DNA of 64,000 nucleotides, from positions 186,001 to 250,000 of the forward strand of contig NZ_CABVMM010000001.1 of assembly GCF_902499555.1 (NCBI RefSeq). The letters are read 5' to 3'. The notes beneath the pieces are model-generated. The model had not been told where the DNA came from and did no database searches. It saw nothing but the letters and a program-made list of their open reading frames with translations. Position 1 is the stretch's first letter; each line of letters opens with the position of its first letter. Source of the DNA: Mesonia oceanica (GTDB taxonomy: Bacteria; Bacteroidota; Bacteroidia; Flavobacteriales; Flavobacteriaceae). A program made the position numbers and the translations under genes. Below are positions 55,881 to 64,000 of this stretch, piece by piece.

Positions 55881-56171
55881 ATGATGAAAATGTACTATGT
55901 TTATATATTACAATGCTCTGACAACACATATTATACAGGAATAACTTCTAAACTTGAAGAAAGGTTGTTTCAACATAATTCAGGTTTTTATAGAGATGGT
56001 TATACCTATAGGCGACGTCCTGTGGAACTTAAATATTATACGACATTTTCCAATTCTGGAAAGGCAATTGATTTTGAAAAGAAAATTAAAAAATGGTCGA
56101 AAGCTAAAAAGGAAGCACTCATTAATTCTGAATATGATCAACTTCCTAATTTAGCAAAGAAAAAATTTTAG
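55881..56171 (+). CDS. GIY-YIG single-domain nuclease
   Basis: A 96-residue GIY-YIG protein of the small COG2827 type: YYVYILQCSDNTYYTGIT holds the motif, Arg28 (LEERLFQHN) and Glu66 (IDFEKKIKKWSKAKK) are the expected catalytic residues. Intact, with no other domain. Family members are poorly characterised. The gene has a partial repeat unit upstream and four full units downstream, which suggests the repeat and nuclease belong together. ATG 55881 or 55884. Confidence 0.92.
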   Translation: MMKMYYVYILQCSDNTYYTGITSKLEERLFQHNSGFYRDGYTYRRRPVELKYYTTFSNSGKAIDFEKKIKKWSKAKKEALINSEYDQLPNLAKKKF

Positions 56172-56185
56172 GAATAATGCTTTAG

Positions 56186-56709
56186 CCACTTCAAGTGATT
56201 TTAGTGTAGCTAAAATTGTATCGATAAGCTCTGTGAGATATGTTCTCGATACGATTTACCTCCGTTTCACTTTGGTAAATCACTCGAACTGACTTTTTGA
56301 GTTTGGTTGTTGGTCACTTCGAGTGATTTTTGGGAGCGATAGCGACAAACAATTGTATCGAGAAGTTATTTTGAGAATAGTTCTCGATACAATTTACCTC
56401 CGTTTCACTTTGGTAAATCACTCGAACTGACTTTTTGGGTTTGTTTGTTGGTCACTTCGAGTGATTTTTGGGAGCGATAGCGACAAACAATTGTATCGAT
56501 AAGCTCTGTGAGATATGTTCTCGATACAATTTACCTCCGTTTCACTTTGGCAAATCACTAGAACTGACTTTTGGTGTTTGTTTGTTGGTCACTTCGAGTG
56601 ATTCTAGTACAGCGGTAGCGGAAATTAAGTTGTATCGAGAAGTTATGTTGGGAATAGTTCTCGATACAATTTACCTCCGTTTCACTTTGGTAAATCACTC
56701 GAAACCGAC
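56186..56709. repeat. Array of four nested-dyad repeat units (REP-like)
   Basis: Four contiguous units start at 56187, 56315, 56453 and 56590 (spacing 128, 138, 137). Each has an outer dyad GTCACTTCGAGTGATTT / AAATCACTCGAACTGAC (17 bp, one mismatch), an inner hairpin (unit 2: AATTGTATCGAGAA 56351-56364 with TTCTCGATACAATT 56381-56394) and a TTACC..GGTAA hairpin. Units 1/3 and 2/4 share loop types, while the AGCGATAGCG head links units 2/3 and the AGCGGTAGCG head links unit 4 to the upstream copy. No unique spacers, so not CRISPR. It ends where the next gene's stop begins. Confidence 0.93.
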
Positions 56710-57216
56710 TCAAGTTTCTCTATTTAGTTTCCTGTATTTTAGTTCTTCTAAGGCTATTTTTGCTTCAGAAACTAAATCTTCCTCTAACTTTTTATTTATT
56801 TCTACAATTTCTAATGCTGAAAAATTCCTTTTAAAAAATTCACCTTTTTTATTCTTTCTGTTTATAACTTCTTCTTCATCTTTTACGAAGGTTGAAAATA
56901 GAGAATCGAAAAGTGATTTTCTAAATATAAAAGCGTGAATTAAAAATATTAAGAAAGCACCAATAGAGAAATTAAAAACGTAGGCTGTAAAAGAAATAGG
57001 TGTAAAACTTACAATTAACAATACAACAGCAAAAAAATATTTATAAAAGTGGCTTCCAGAAAGAAAAAATAAGATAGAAATTCCTAATAAAAGTAAGGCA
57101 ATAATTTGCCTATAATCATAGACATATCCTTCCCAAATGGAAATAAATATTGAAACTGTAGAGAAAAATGAAACAATTCCTAATGGAATAAACTCTTTAA
57201 TCTTTTTTAATAGCAT
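56710..57216 (-). CDS. Membrane protein of unknown function
   Basis: A 168-residue protein with four TMs (~8-28, 35-52, 57-72, 78-97) and a charged cytoplasmic tail (KDEEEVINRKNKKGEFFKR ... EELKYRKLN). Unrecognised. The stop codon directly abuts the repeat array, which may act in its 3' end formation. Confidence 0.7.
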   Translation of the reverse strand: MLLKKIKEFIPLGIVSFFSTVSIFISIWEGYVYDYRQIIALLLLGISILFFLSGSHFYKYFFAVVLLIVSFTPISFTAYVFNFSIGAFLIFLIHAFIFRKSLFDSLFSTFVKDEEEVINRKNKKGEFFKRNFSALEIVEINKKLEEDLVSEAKIALEELKYRKLNRET

Positions 57217-57288
57217 TTGATAAGTAAAGAATAGGTCTTACTATAAAATCAGCTTTGTTCAATGAGTTCAGATTGAAAGTTAGACAAT

Positions 57289-59433
57289 CTACAACTCCTT
57301 AAACCCCATATTCCATAAGGTAAACCCAAAAATATCGGCGTATTGCTCGATGGTTTTGCTAACGGGCGTTCCCGCACCATGCCCGGCATTCGTTTCAATT
57401 CTAATGAGCACGGGGTTATTACCGGTTTGTTTGGCTTGAAGTTCTGCCGCAAACTTAAAACTGTGAGCAGGAACCACCCGATCGTCATGGTCACCTGTAG
57501 TGATTAACGTAGCGGGATACTCGACGCCTTCTTTTACATTTTGTACCGGAGAATAGTTGTATAAATACTCAAACATTTCTTTGGAGTCTTCGGCAGTTCC
57601 ATAGTCGTACGCCCAACCGGCTCCTGCAGTAAACGTGTGGTAACGTAGCATATCTAACACGCCCACGGCCGGTAAAGCAACTTTCATTAATTTTGGACGT
57701 TGTGTCATTGTCGCTCCCACTAGCAATCCACCGTTAGAACCCCCACGAATGGCTAAGTAATCGCTGGAAGTATAATTGTTTTCAATTAAGTATTCAGCGG
57801 CAGCAATAAAATCGTCAAAAACGTTTTGTTTTTTCATTTTAATTCCCGCATCGTGCCATTCTTTTCCGTATTCACCACCTCCGCGAAGGTTAGGAACGGC
57901 GAAAATTCCGCCTTGTTCCATCCAAACTGCATTGGTGATGCTAAAAGCGGGGGTTAAGCTAATATTGAATCCGCCATAACCGTAAAGAATAGTTGGGTTT
58001 TTGCCGTTCAACTCGATTCCTTTTTTATGCGTGATAATCATCGGAACTTTAGTACCGTCTTTGGAAGTATAGAAAACTTGTTTGCTTTCATATTCATCTG
58101 AATTGAAATCTATTTTCGGTTGTCGGTAAAGTTCAGAAGTTCCTTCTTCAATATTGTATTTGTAAATGCTTCCCGGCGTAATGTAATTGGTAAAGGAATA
58201 ATACAGTTCTTTTTCTTCCTTTTTAGTACCAAAACCACCAACACTACCTATTCCCGGAAGTTGTACTTCTCGAACTAGCTTTCCGTTATAATCATATTGT
58301 TTGATGGCAGAAACCGCATCTTCCATATATTCTGTAAAGAAATAACCACCACCGGTCGATGGAGTTAATACGTTTTCGGTTTCCGGAATAAAATCTTCCC
58401 AATTTTCAGGACCTGGGTTGGCTGCATCTACGGTGACAATTTTTTTGTTCGGTGCATTTTTGTTGGTGACTAAAAAGAGTTTGCTACCTTCATTCTCGAT
58501 GAGGTAGGTATCGGTGTCCGTATTGCCAATAATGGTTTGGAGCTTACTGTTAGGTACTGCTAAATCTTTTAAAAATAACTTGTTTCCGGAAGTGGAGGTA
58601 CTTGCACTAATTAATAAATATCGATTGTCTTCGGTCACATTTCCGCCCACGTAGCGATGTTTTTCTTCTTCAGTATCCCCAAAAATTAATTTGTCTTCTT
58701 TTTGTGGAGTGCCCAGTTGATGGTAATACAGTTTATGTTGGTCTGTCTTAGCGGAAAGTTCACTTCCTTTCGGTTTGTCGTAGCTAGAATAGAAAAAACC
58801 TTCGTTGCCTTTCCAAGACAATCCGCTAAATTTAATATCAACCAACGTGTCTTCGATAATTTCTTTGGTTTCCGCATTCATGACTAATACTTTTCGCCAA
58901 TCGCTTCCGCCTTCAGAAATAGAATAAGCTAAGGTTTTGCCATCTTCCGAAAAACTTATTCCGCCTAAAGAGGTAGTTCCGTCTTTACTAAAGGTATTGG
59001 GATCTAAAAATACTTCTGCCGTAGAAGGATCTTCTCCGGTTTTGTAACGATAAATCACATATTGATTTTGTAACCCATTGTTTTTGCTAAAGTAGGTATA
59101 ATCACCTTCTTTATAGGGAGCGCTCACTTTTTCGTAATTCCAAAGTTTGGAAAGTCGGTTTTTTAGGGAGTCGCGGTAAGGTATTTTATTAAGGTAATCA
59201 AAGGTGAGTTTATTTTCTTCTTTTACCCAAGCTTCGGTTTCTTTGCTTCGGTCGTCTTCCAACCATCGGTATGGATCTTTTACTTCGGTTCCAAAATAGG
59301 TGTTGACGGTATCTACTTTTTTAGTTTTTGGGTAGTTCAAGGCAATATTTTTTTGTGAGGTTTTTTCTTTTTCTTTTAAAACGTTACAAGCAACGAGTAC
59401 AAGTGCAATAAAAGGAAATAAGATTTTTTTCAT
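57289..59433 (-). CDS. Prolyl oligopeptidase-family peptidase, lipoprotein
   Basis: A 714-residue S9A peptidase: lipobox LVLVAC (Cys16 from ATG 59433), [18 protein letters not shown] at the start of the propeller gate (~20-430) and alpha/beta-hydrolase catalytic domain with GGSNGGLL (Ser), DDRV (Asp) and NAGHGAG (His). Such enzymes cut small proline-containing peptides; the lipid anchor puts this one in the envelope. A TTG eight codons upstream is rejected. A well-formed promoter lies upstream. Confidence 0.93.
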   Translation of the reverse strand: MKKILFPFIALVLVACNVLKEKEKTSQKNIALNYPKTKKVDTVNTYFGTEVKDPYRWLEDDRSKETEAWVKEENKLTFDYLNKIPYRDSLKNRLSKLWNYEKVSAPYKEGDYTYFSKNNGLQNQYVIYRYKTGEDPSTAEVFLDPNTFSKDGTTSLGGISFSEDGKTLAYSISEGGSDWRKVLVMNAETKEIIEDTLVDIKFSGLSWKGNEGFFYSSYDKPKGSELSAKTDQHKLYYHQLGTPQKEDKLIFGDTEEEKHRYVGGNVTEDNRYLLISASTSTSGNKLFLKDLAVPNSKLQTIIGNTDTDTYLIENEGSKLFLVTNKNAPNKKIVTVDAANPGPENWEDFIPETENVLTPSTGGGYFFTEYMEDAVSAIKQYDYNGKLVREVQLPGIGSVGGFGTKKEEKELYYSFTNYITPGSIYKYNIEEGTSELYRQPKIDFNSDEYESKQVFYTSKDGTKVPMIITHKKGIELNGKNPTILYGYGGFNISLTPAFSITNAVWMEQGGIFAVPNLRGGGEYGKEWHDAGIKMKKQNVFDDFIAAAEYLIENNYTSSDYLAIRGGSNGGLLVGATMTQRPKLMKVALPAVGVLDMLRYHTFTAGAGWAYDYGTAEDSKEMFEYLYNYSPVQNVKEGVEYPATLITTGDHDDRVVPAHSFKFAAELQAKQTGNNPVLIRIETNAGHGAGTPVSKTIEQYADIFGFTLWNMGFKEL

Positions 59434-59454
59434 AATTGTAAGTTGTGCGGTTTT

Positions 59455-59485
59455 CAAAGATAATGAATTTAGCCTTGTCCAAAAA
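59455..59485 (-). promoter_or_regulatory. Promoter of the prolyl oligopeptidase gene
   Basis: Minus strand: TTTTTG, 17 bases, TATCTTTG (59455-59462). This is the best -33/-7 pair in the window and ends 21 bases before the ATG at 59433. Confidence 0.7.
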
Positions 59486-59515
59486 GATTAAGATTCTCTT
59501 TAGAAGCTTGATAAG

Positions 59516-59773
59516 ATGAAATTCTTAACTTTAGAAGAAACGAAGAAGATGACTTTTATTCAAACTGAAATACCCCAACCTGAAGAAACCCAGCCCTACC
59601 AAGAATGGGGTTGGTATAGTTTTCAGGATTTTTTTGTAGCCAATTGGTTTTATGTTACGGTAACCGTAATTATAGCAATTATTGTCTTTATCTATGCTCG
59701 GCATAAGAAAAAGCAACGCGTGAAATATCAAGAACAATTAAAGGCCGAACAGGAAAACAGTAAACAAGTCTAG
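59516..59773 (+). CDS. Small single-TM membrane protein
   Basis: An 85-residue protein: acidic N-terminal part rich in Pro and Trp (PQPEETQPYQEWGWYSF), one TM at ~44-62 and a basic/polar cytoplasmic tail (RHKKKQRVKYQEQLKAEQ). Unrecognised. Its final four bases overlap the convergent oxygenase gene. An alternative ATG lies at residue 12. Confidence 0.6.
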   Translation: MKFLTLEETKKMTFIQTEIPQPEETQPYQEWGWYSFQDFFVANWFYVTVTVIIAIIVFIYARHKKKQRVKYQEQLKAEQENSKQV

Positions 59774-60414
59774 CGCGTTTTTAACCAGCCGGTAATGCTT
59801 AAGCGTTTATCGTTTTTTACTTGTTGAACTTCGTGTTCCAGTTCTTGACTTTCAAAAATAACGACCCTTCCCGGAAACGGAAATAAGTCAATGGGCTTTT
59901 CGGTACCGTTTTCTTCGGTGTAAATGGTCAGTTCTCCACCATTTTCTTTTTTCCATGATTCGTCGTTGAGGTAACAGACCACCGATAGTTTTCTTCGGCC
60001 ATCATTTTGAAAAGTATCTAAATGGCGTTTGTAAAAAGTACCTTTTGGGTAAACCGCATAATGAAATTCTTTATGCAAAATTCCCATAAAACAGGTTCTG
60101 TTTAAGTAATCAACCAGTTGATTGATTTTATTAAAGTAAGTTTTTTCCGGCAATCCGGCTTCCGCTTCATTTAACCATAAAATAAAATCACCCCTAATTT
60201 CGCTTTCAATGAGTTCATTCACACGGTTGCCAATAGCCGATTTTTTGAATTGGTCTTCTTCGTATTTGGTTAGAAGTCCGTTTCTAATGATCTCAATTTC
60301 TTCCGCAGAGAAAAAATCATCGACAACACTATATTTTTTCTTCTGTAAATCTTCAATAATCTGTTCGTATTGATCATTTACTTGAAAATCTATTTCTTCA
60401 AAAAGTATATCCAT
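59770..60414 (-). CDS. 2OG-Fe(II) oxygenase (prolyl-4-hydroxylase-like)
   Basis: A 214-residue cytoplasmic dioxygenase. FYKRHLDTFQ has the HxD iron ligands, LEHEV supplies the distal His and RLSITGWL the 2-oxoglutarate-binding region, with a conserved KLSVVCYLN strand and ENGGELTIY turn. The family hydroxylates prolyl or other residues; the target here is unknown. Confidence 0.85.
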   Translation of the reverse strand: MDILFEEIDFQVNDQYEQIIEDLQKKKYSVVDDFFSAEEIEIIRNGLLTKYEEDQFKKSAIGNRVNELIESEIRGDFILWLNEAEAGLPEKTYFNKINQLVDYLNRTCFMGILHKEFHYAVYPKGTFYKRHLDTFQNDGRRKLSVVCYLNDESWKKENGGELTIYTEENGTEKPIDLFPFPGRVVIFESQELEHEVQQVKNDKRLSITGWLKTR

Positions 60415-60502
60415 TTTTTAGGTAAAAAAAGCGCGGTAAATATAGATTTTAAATCCATAGGTTGTTTTAAAAATAACCTTTATGCCGGCTAAGTTTATTG
60501 TT

Positions 60503-60510
60503 TAACTTTG
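60503..60510 (+). promoter_or_regulatory. -7 promoter element TAACTTTG for the 31-aa ORF and queD
   Basis: Exact TAnnTTTG match 28 bases upstream of the GTG at 60539. Confidence 0.6.
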
Positions 60511-60538
60511 TACCTTTCATAATTAAAGAGATAAAGAA

Positions 60539-60634
60539 GTGGATATTTTAAGATTTTTAAGCGGTCCCGGACTGTTTTTAGTTTTGGCGATAGTTTTAAT
60601 TGTAGTCATAGCGATAAATAAATTTAGAAAGTAA
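60539..60634 (+). CDS. 31-aa single-TM protein coupled to queD
   Basis: A GTG-start frame coding for a 31-residue peptide: MDILRFLSGPG, a hydrophobic core (LFLVLAIVLIVVIAI) and a basic end NKFRK, a typical one-TM small protein. Its TAA overlaps the queD ATG in TAATG, and a -7 element lies 28 bases upstream. This arrangement, spacing and composition support real translation, but no homologue is known to me. Confidence 0.5.
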   Translation: MDILRFLSGPGLFLVLAIVLIVVIAINKFRK

Positions 60635-61083
60635 TGAGCAAGATTAGAATTACCAAACAGTTTAGTTTTGAAGCGGGTCACGCGCTTTACGGTTACGATG
60701 GCAAATGCCGAAATGTCCACGGACATAGTTACAAGCTGAACGTAACGGTGATCGGGAAACCCATTGATGATAAAGACCATGTGAAGTATGGAATGGTCAT
60801 TGATTTTGGGGATTTAAAGAAAATTGTAAAAGAAGAGATTGTGGATAAATTTGACCACGCAACTGTATTTAATAAAAACACACCGCATCGCGAATTGGCT
60901 GCGGAATTGGAAAAGCGAGGACACAGTGTGATTTTGGTAGATTACCAACCTACAAGCGAACAGATGGTGATCGATTTTGCAGAGAAAATCATCAAGCGCC
61001 TTCCTAAAAATATTAGTTTACATTCCCTCAAACTCCAAGAAACAGAAACTAGTTTTGCAGAGTGGTATGCGAGTGATAATTAG
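60634..61083 (+). CDS. queD: 6-pyruvoyl-tetrahydropterin synthase / QueD-family enzyme
   Basis: A 149-residue enzyme of the PTPS/6-carboxytetrahydropterin synthase family: zinc ligands His16, His29 and His31 (FEAGHALYG, CRNVHGHSYK) and Cys25 nucleophile, with ETETSFAEW near the C-terminus. It probably makes 6-carboxy-tetrahydropterin for queuosine, though PTPS activity for pterin synthesis is possible. Translation is coupled to the upstream 31-aa ORF. Confidence 0.9.
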   Translation: MSKIRITKQFSFEAGHALYGYDGKCRNVHGHSYKLNVTVIGKPIDDKDHVKYGMVIDFGDLKKIVKEEIVDKFDHATVFNKNTPHRELAAELEKRGHSVILVDYQPTSEQMVIDFAEKIIKRLPKNISLHSLKLQETETSFAEWYASDN

Positions 61084-61128
61084 AAATTTTTCTTCTGTAG
61101 TTAAAACCTCTATTTGATAAAAAAATTA

Positions 61129-61932
61129 ATGATTAAAAAACGTAATTTATTCTTTTTAAGTCTTCTTGTTCAGTTTAGTCTTTTTGCTCAAGAAGAAAAC
61201 ATAGGAGCAATTTCTACCGATAGACCTAATGCTACCTATGCTGCCAGTATGATGAATTATAAATATCTGCAGGTTGAAAGTGGTGGTATTTATCAGGAAC
61301 TGGAAGGAAACGGATATGTAGAAGATGCTATTACTTACAACACATCGGTGATTAGGTATGGTCTGTTAACTAATTTAGAGGTTCAGGCAAGCTGGTCTTA
61401 TCAAGAAAATAATTACCACCATCGGGATTTAACTTCAAAAAATGGTTTTTCTGCGCTTCATCTAGCTACTAAAGTAGGTGTTACCGAGCAAATGGGATGG
61501 GTTCCTAAAATGACGCTCTTTAGCCAGCTAAGCTTTCCGTTTGCGGCAAGCAAAGACTACCAAAATGAAACGACAGGAATAGAGGTGAGAATGTTAATGA
61601 ATAATGATTTAAGTAAACGCTCTAGCTTATCTTACAATTTGGGAGTAAACAAACTCAATGATGCTAGTGAAATTTCTTATGTTTATACATTGTCGTATGG
61701 ATATTCAATTACTCAGAAGATAGGATTATTTGCAGAAGTTTATGCAAATATCCCTGAAGACCATACAGCTGAGCACTTTTGGGATATAGGAGGTACCTAT
61801 TTACTGAGTAATAACTTTCAGGCAGACTTATTATTTGGGACTGGATTTGACAATGCTCAAAACTACCAAATAGCGGCAGGTCTTAGTTATCGGTTTTCTA
61901 AAAACCCAAGTAAAGCTTCAGAAGTTAAATAA
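61129..61932 (+). CDS. Outer-membrane transporter-like beta-barrel protein
   Basis: A 267-residue exported protein with signal peptide to ~22 (FSLFAQ) and the early STDRPNATY motif typical of phenol MetA-pathway/transporter-like barrels (PF13557), followed by alternating strands (LEVQASWSYQEN, IGLFAEVYANIPED). ATG 61129 is used; an upstream TTG 61114 is possible. The last 46 bases overlap the 3' end of the thioredoxin gene on the other strand, in a different frame. Confidence 0.72.
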   Translation: MIKKRNLFFLSLLVQFSLFAQEENIGAISTDRPNATYAASMMNYKYLQVESGGIYQELEGNGYVEDAITYNTSVIRYGLLTNLEVQASWSYQENNYHHRDLTSKNGFSALHLATKVGVTEQMGWVPKMTLFSQLSFPFAASKDYQNETTGIEVRMLMNNDLSKRSSLSYNLGVNKLNDASEISYVYTLSYGYSITQKIGLFAEVYANIPEDHTAEHFWDIGGTYLLSNNFQADLLFGTGFDNAQNYQIAAGLSYRFSKNPSKASEVK

Positions 61933-62354
61933 CTAAATTCTCTTTCGAGGAGATTGAAATTTTTATCTAATAGGATTATTGCGGGTAAGCTAAAAGCTTG
62001 ATTTTTTCTACTAGCCAGTAATTTTGCTAATTGATGGGTGGGATTTCTTTTTTCAACTACTTCCTCATTATAAAATGTTACCCCCTCAAACCTGATGGTA
62101 TCTGTGCTTTCAGCATTCATTTTCACCGCATAAAACTCATTGGATAATTGTTGAATGACTTCTAAGTTTTTAAAGGCATGTCGATCCATTTTTTTACAAT
62201 AAGCACACCAATCGGCATAAAAATATATAAAAACCGGCTTAGGTTCTTGCTGAAGCGAATCTTCTAATTGTTCAAAACTTAACCAGTTGATTTCAGCTTG
62301 AGCGAATGCATTTCCGGCGAAAATCAATAAGAAATAGAAAAGTAGTTTTTTCAT
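61887..62354 (-). CDS. Exported thioredoxin-fold protein
   Basis: A 155-residue protein with signal peptide (to ~18) and a thioredoxin-like domain bearing CAYC (Cys50, Cys53) in YFYADWCAYCKKMDRHAF, plus SLPAIILLD with the cis-Pro region. It resembles DUF255/DsbD-gamma-like periplasmic thioredoxins that reduce or form disulfides. The C-terminus (TSEALLGFLENR) lies within the antisense overlap with the barrel gene, and is a sensible thioredoxin end, so both genes appear real. Confidence 0.85.
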   Translation of the reverse strand: MKKLLFYFLLIFAGNAFAQAEINWLSFEQLEDSLQQEPKPVFIYFYADWCAYCKKMDRHAFKNLEVIQQLSNEFYAVKMNAESTDTIRFEGVTFYNEEVVEKRNPTHQLAKLLASRKNQAFSLPAIILLDKNFNLLEREFSYLTSEALLGFLENR

Positions 62355-62409
62355 TTTTATAGTTTATTCAAGCCGTTAGAAGCTTACTTATTCTTTATTT
62401 ATAAATAGT

Positions 62410-62430
62410 TTTCGACTCCGCTCAAACTGA
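62410..62430. repeat. Short interspersed motif, antisense to that at 43119
   Basis: TTTCGACTCCGCTCAAACTGA-type motif; its reverse complement matches 43119-43137 apart from a few bases. It is a widespread intergenic motif in Bacteroidota and lies in a 193-base gap without genes. Confidence 0.45.
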
Positions 62431-62547
62431 CATAGCCTTTATATTGGTTTTTTAATGATTTTGAGGCATTGAGTAAAATTTCATGGAAAATTTGTATCGA
62501 AATGCCATCCAAAATAGAGGCTTAGAAATTTTTAATTTGAACTCATG

Positions 62548-64000
62548 CTAGTCATGCAAATTGCCAAATTTTATTCCGAAGAAAAAGGTTCTGGGTTGTG
62601 ACGGTCCGTAAATATAATCGGAGTCACGGGTAGCGCCGGTATCAAAATCATTTTGGTAACTATTGAATATATTTTTGAGGCCACCAAAAATATTTAGTTG
62701 AAAACTTTCGCTTAAGTCGATATGATGATTCAATTTTAAATTGAGATCATAAAAAGGATTGCTTTCATTTAATTGTAAGAAACCGTTGTCACTAATCACT
62801 AATGGTATGGTCATTTTTCCGGTATAGGTTCCGGTAATATCAATGCTCGATTCTTCCAAAACTTTCCAATTGGTATTGAGGTAACCATAAACACTAGGAT
62901 TTCTTACAAAATCTTGAATCACGATATCAGTTTCAGCAGCATTGCTTCCGTCAGCTTCGAACAGTACCTGATTTTCTCTGTACTTAGACTGTTGAAGGGT
63001 TCCTCCCATTTGAAAGGTGAATTTTGAAGAAGGAGAAATCCCTAGTTCAAAATTTGCACCTGCAACATAGGCGCCACTGCCATTTCTTACTTCTTCTAAA
63101 ATAGAACCGTTAGGCAAACTTGCCCCGGTACTTACGCTAGTAAATGGATTTTCTAAATCGGTATAAAAACCTTCTAGTAAAAAATTGGTTTGTAGTTTCT
63201 TGAAGTTGTTGGAGTAATTGAAGGATGCTGTAAAGGCATTGGAATATTCGGTTTCTAAATTTTTGGAGAGAATTACAAATTGAGGTTCGCCTCCTACCGA
63301 AGAGATATGCAAATCTTCATTAAAAGCTTGCGGAGCCCGAAAACCTCTGGCATAGCCTCCGCGAAATCGCCAATTTTCAGCAAAATTATAAAGTACAGTA
63401 AAGCGTGGACTTAAAACGGTCTGATCAATTTTTGAAGTTCTCTTTACCTGTTGAATATGATAATCTCCTTCTACATTTACATAATCGAGTCTACTTCCTA
63501 CCAAAGCCGTAAATTGAGCTGTAGGTTTCCATTCGTATTGCGCAAAAGTTCCTAAGGAATGCACTTCTTGATCAATGTATCGGTTATAACCGCTAATATT
63601 ATCTTCTGTACTGTTAATATTATATTCGGTACCTACCGTTAATACATCGTTATTTTTAAAATGTCGGGTAAATTGAACTCCAAAAAGTAGCGCAAGATCA
63701 TCGGTATTTCCATAAGCATTTGCTGCGGTAATGGAGTCCTGTTTGGTTCTTCCACCACCTAAACCACCGTAAAAACTTTTTCGATCGGTATGTTGCCCGG
63801 AAGCGTACACCGAAAAATTATTGGTTTTCGCATCATTGCTAATCTCGTAGGTAATACCACCCATAATGGTATTGTGGTTCAATTCTTCCGTAATATCGGT
63901 TAAATGAGGAGCTAAATATAAGCGATCACCGCCACGACGATATTCTTCGAGGGCTGTTAAGTCTAACGTGATTTTACTGTTCTCGTTCGGTTTTAAAAAA
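62548..64000 (-). CDS. TonB-dependent receptor, C-terminal part
   Basis: The frame is open from the window edge down to a stop at 62548, giving over 480 residues of a 22-stranded outer-membrane receptor barrel: ALEEYRRGGDRLYLAP, TRHFKNNDVLTVGTEYN, GYARGFRAPQAFNEDLH, SGAYVAGANFELG and a terminal barrel strand YGPSQPRTFFFGIKFGN. The plug and TonB box are beyond the window. GYARGFRAPQ resembles cobalamin/iron-type receptors (BtuB/FepA-like). Substrate cannot be set without the rest. Confidence 0.9.
   Translation of the reverse strand, partial: FLKPNENSKITLDLTALEEYRRGGDRLYLAPHLTDITEELNHNTIMGGITYEISNDAKTNNFSVYASGQHTDRKSFYGGLGGGRTKQDSITAANAYGNTDDLALLFGVQFTRHFKNNDVLTVGTEYNINSTEDNISGYNRYIDQEVHSLGTFAQYEWKPTAQFTALVGSRLDYVNVEGDYHIQQVKRTSKIDQTVLSPRFTVLYNFAENWRFRGGYARGFRAPQAFNEDLHISSVGGEPQFVILSKNLETEYSNAFTASFNYSNNFKKLQTNFLLEGFYTDLENPFTSVSTGASLPNGSILEEVRNGSGAYVAGANFELGISPSSKFTFQMGGTLQQSKYRENQVLFEADGSNAAETDIVIQDFVRNPSVYGYLNTNWKVLEESSIDITGTYTGKMTIPLVISDNGFLQLNESNPFYDLNLKLNHHIDLSESFQLNIFGGLKNIFNSYQNDFDTGATRDSDYIYGPSQPRTFFFGIKFGNLHD

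Noticed and set aside
56186-56709. CRISPR array
   Set aside because: Units are 128-138 bases, contiguous and fully repeated, with long internal dyads and no unique spacers; no cas genes are near.
56468-56938. 156-codon plus-strand frame through the repeats
   Set aside because: It is made of repeat units and antisense to the 168-aa membrane gene; no conserved features or signal.

Overview
The window is typical of the chromosome of a marine or soil flavobacterium (Bacteroidota, Flavobacteriaceae). The evidence is: low G+C; A-rich leaders without strong Shine-Dalgarno sequences; many exact copies of the Bacteroidota -7 promoter element TAnnTTTG; type IX secretion (T9SS) components and cargo with C-terminal sorting domains; a complete Bat (aerotolerance) operon; TonB-dependent transport; and palindromic interspersed repeats. 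I see no rRNA, tRNA, CRISPR array, transposase or prophage. Genus cannot be fixed from this alone.

Layout. 0-12 kb: end of an ALDH7 aldehyde dehydrogenase, an AraC regulator, an esterase-TPR protein, a start-less remnant, a TPR protein, PhnA, a beta-barrel protein, a Ser/Thr-type phosphatase, a decayed T9SS cargo pseudogene, a PNGase F-like secreted glycoamidase, an AlbA_2 protein coupled to an SDR, and a DUF4382 lipoprotein. 12-21 kb: one long operon, MoxR ATPase, DUF58, a two-TM accessory protein, BatA, BatB, BatC, BatD, BatE. 21-24 kb: a TTG-start small protein, a SulP anion transporter and a beta-carbonic anhydrase, which together suggest bicarbonate handling. 24-34 kb: CvpA, a ceramidase/CREST-type membrane hydrolase, pheS, small membrane proteins, two EamA exporters, gpsA, the yicC-gmk-nadD operon, a seven-bladed FG-GAP T9SS cargo and a thioesterase. 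34-43 kb: an ArsC-like protein, a DUF3298 lipoprotein, metB, gdhA, porZ and recO.

43-50 kb: a ligase-associated DNA-damage-response cluster (MBL exonuclease, ATP-dependent DNA ligase, Lhr-type DEXH helicase, PdeM phosphoesterase). It is interrupted by a DUF559 nuclease gene between two related repeats and by a PrcB-like lipoprotein gene. Interspersed repeats fill its larger gaps. 50-57 kb: a TspO-family protein, an SDR/Atu4866/AraC-regulator operon, a 596-aa protein that looks like a diverged FMN TIM-barrel enzyme, then a GIY-YIG nuclease gene with a partial repeat unit upstream and a four-unit array of nested inverted repeats downstream. 57-64 kb: a prolyl oligopeptidase lipoprotein, a 2OG-Fe(II) oxygenase, a 31-codon membrane ORF coupled to queD, a beta-barrel protein, a thioredoxin-like protein and the 3' part of a TonB-dependent receptor.

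The strongest candidate for an undescribed system is the GIY-YIG gene with its array of long-dyad repeats (about 55.7-56.7 kb). It resembles in logic the REP/RAYT pairing of repeat plus single-domain nuclease. The DUF559 gene with its own flanking repeats (about 45.9-46.5 kb) looks like a second, parallel case. Second in interest is the divergent promoter pair at 24.43-24.48 kb, whose -7 elements lie only 4 and 6 bases from the start codons and so predict leaderless or nearly leaderless mRNAs in both directions.
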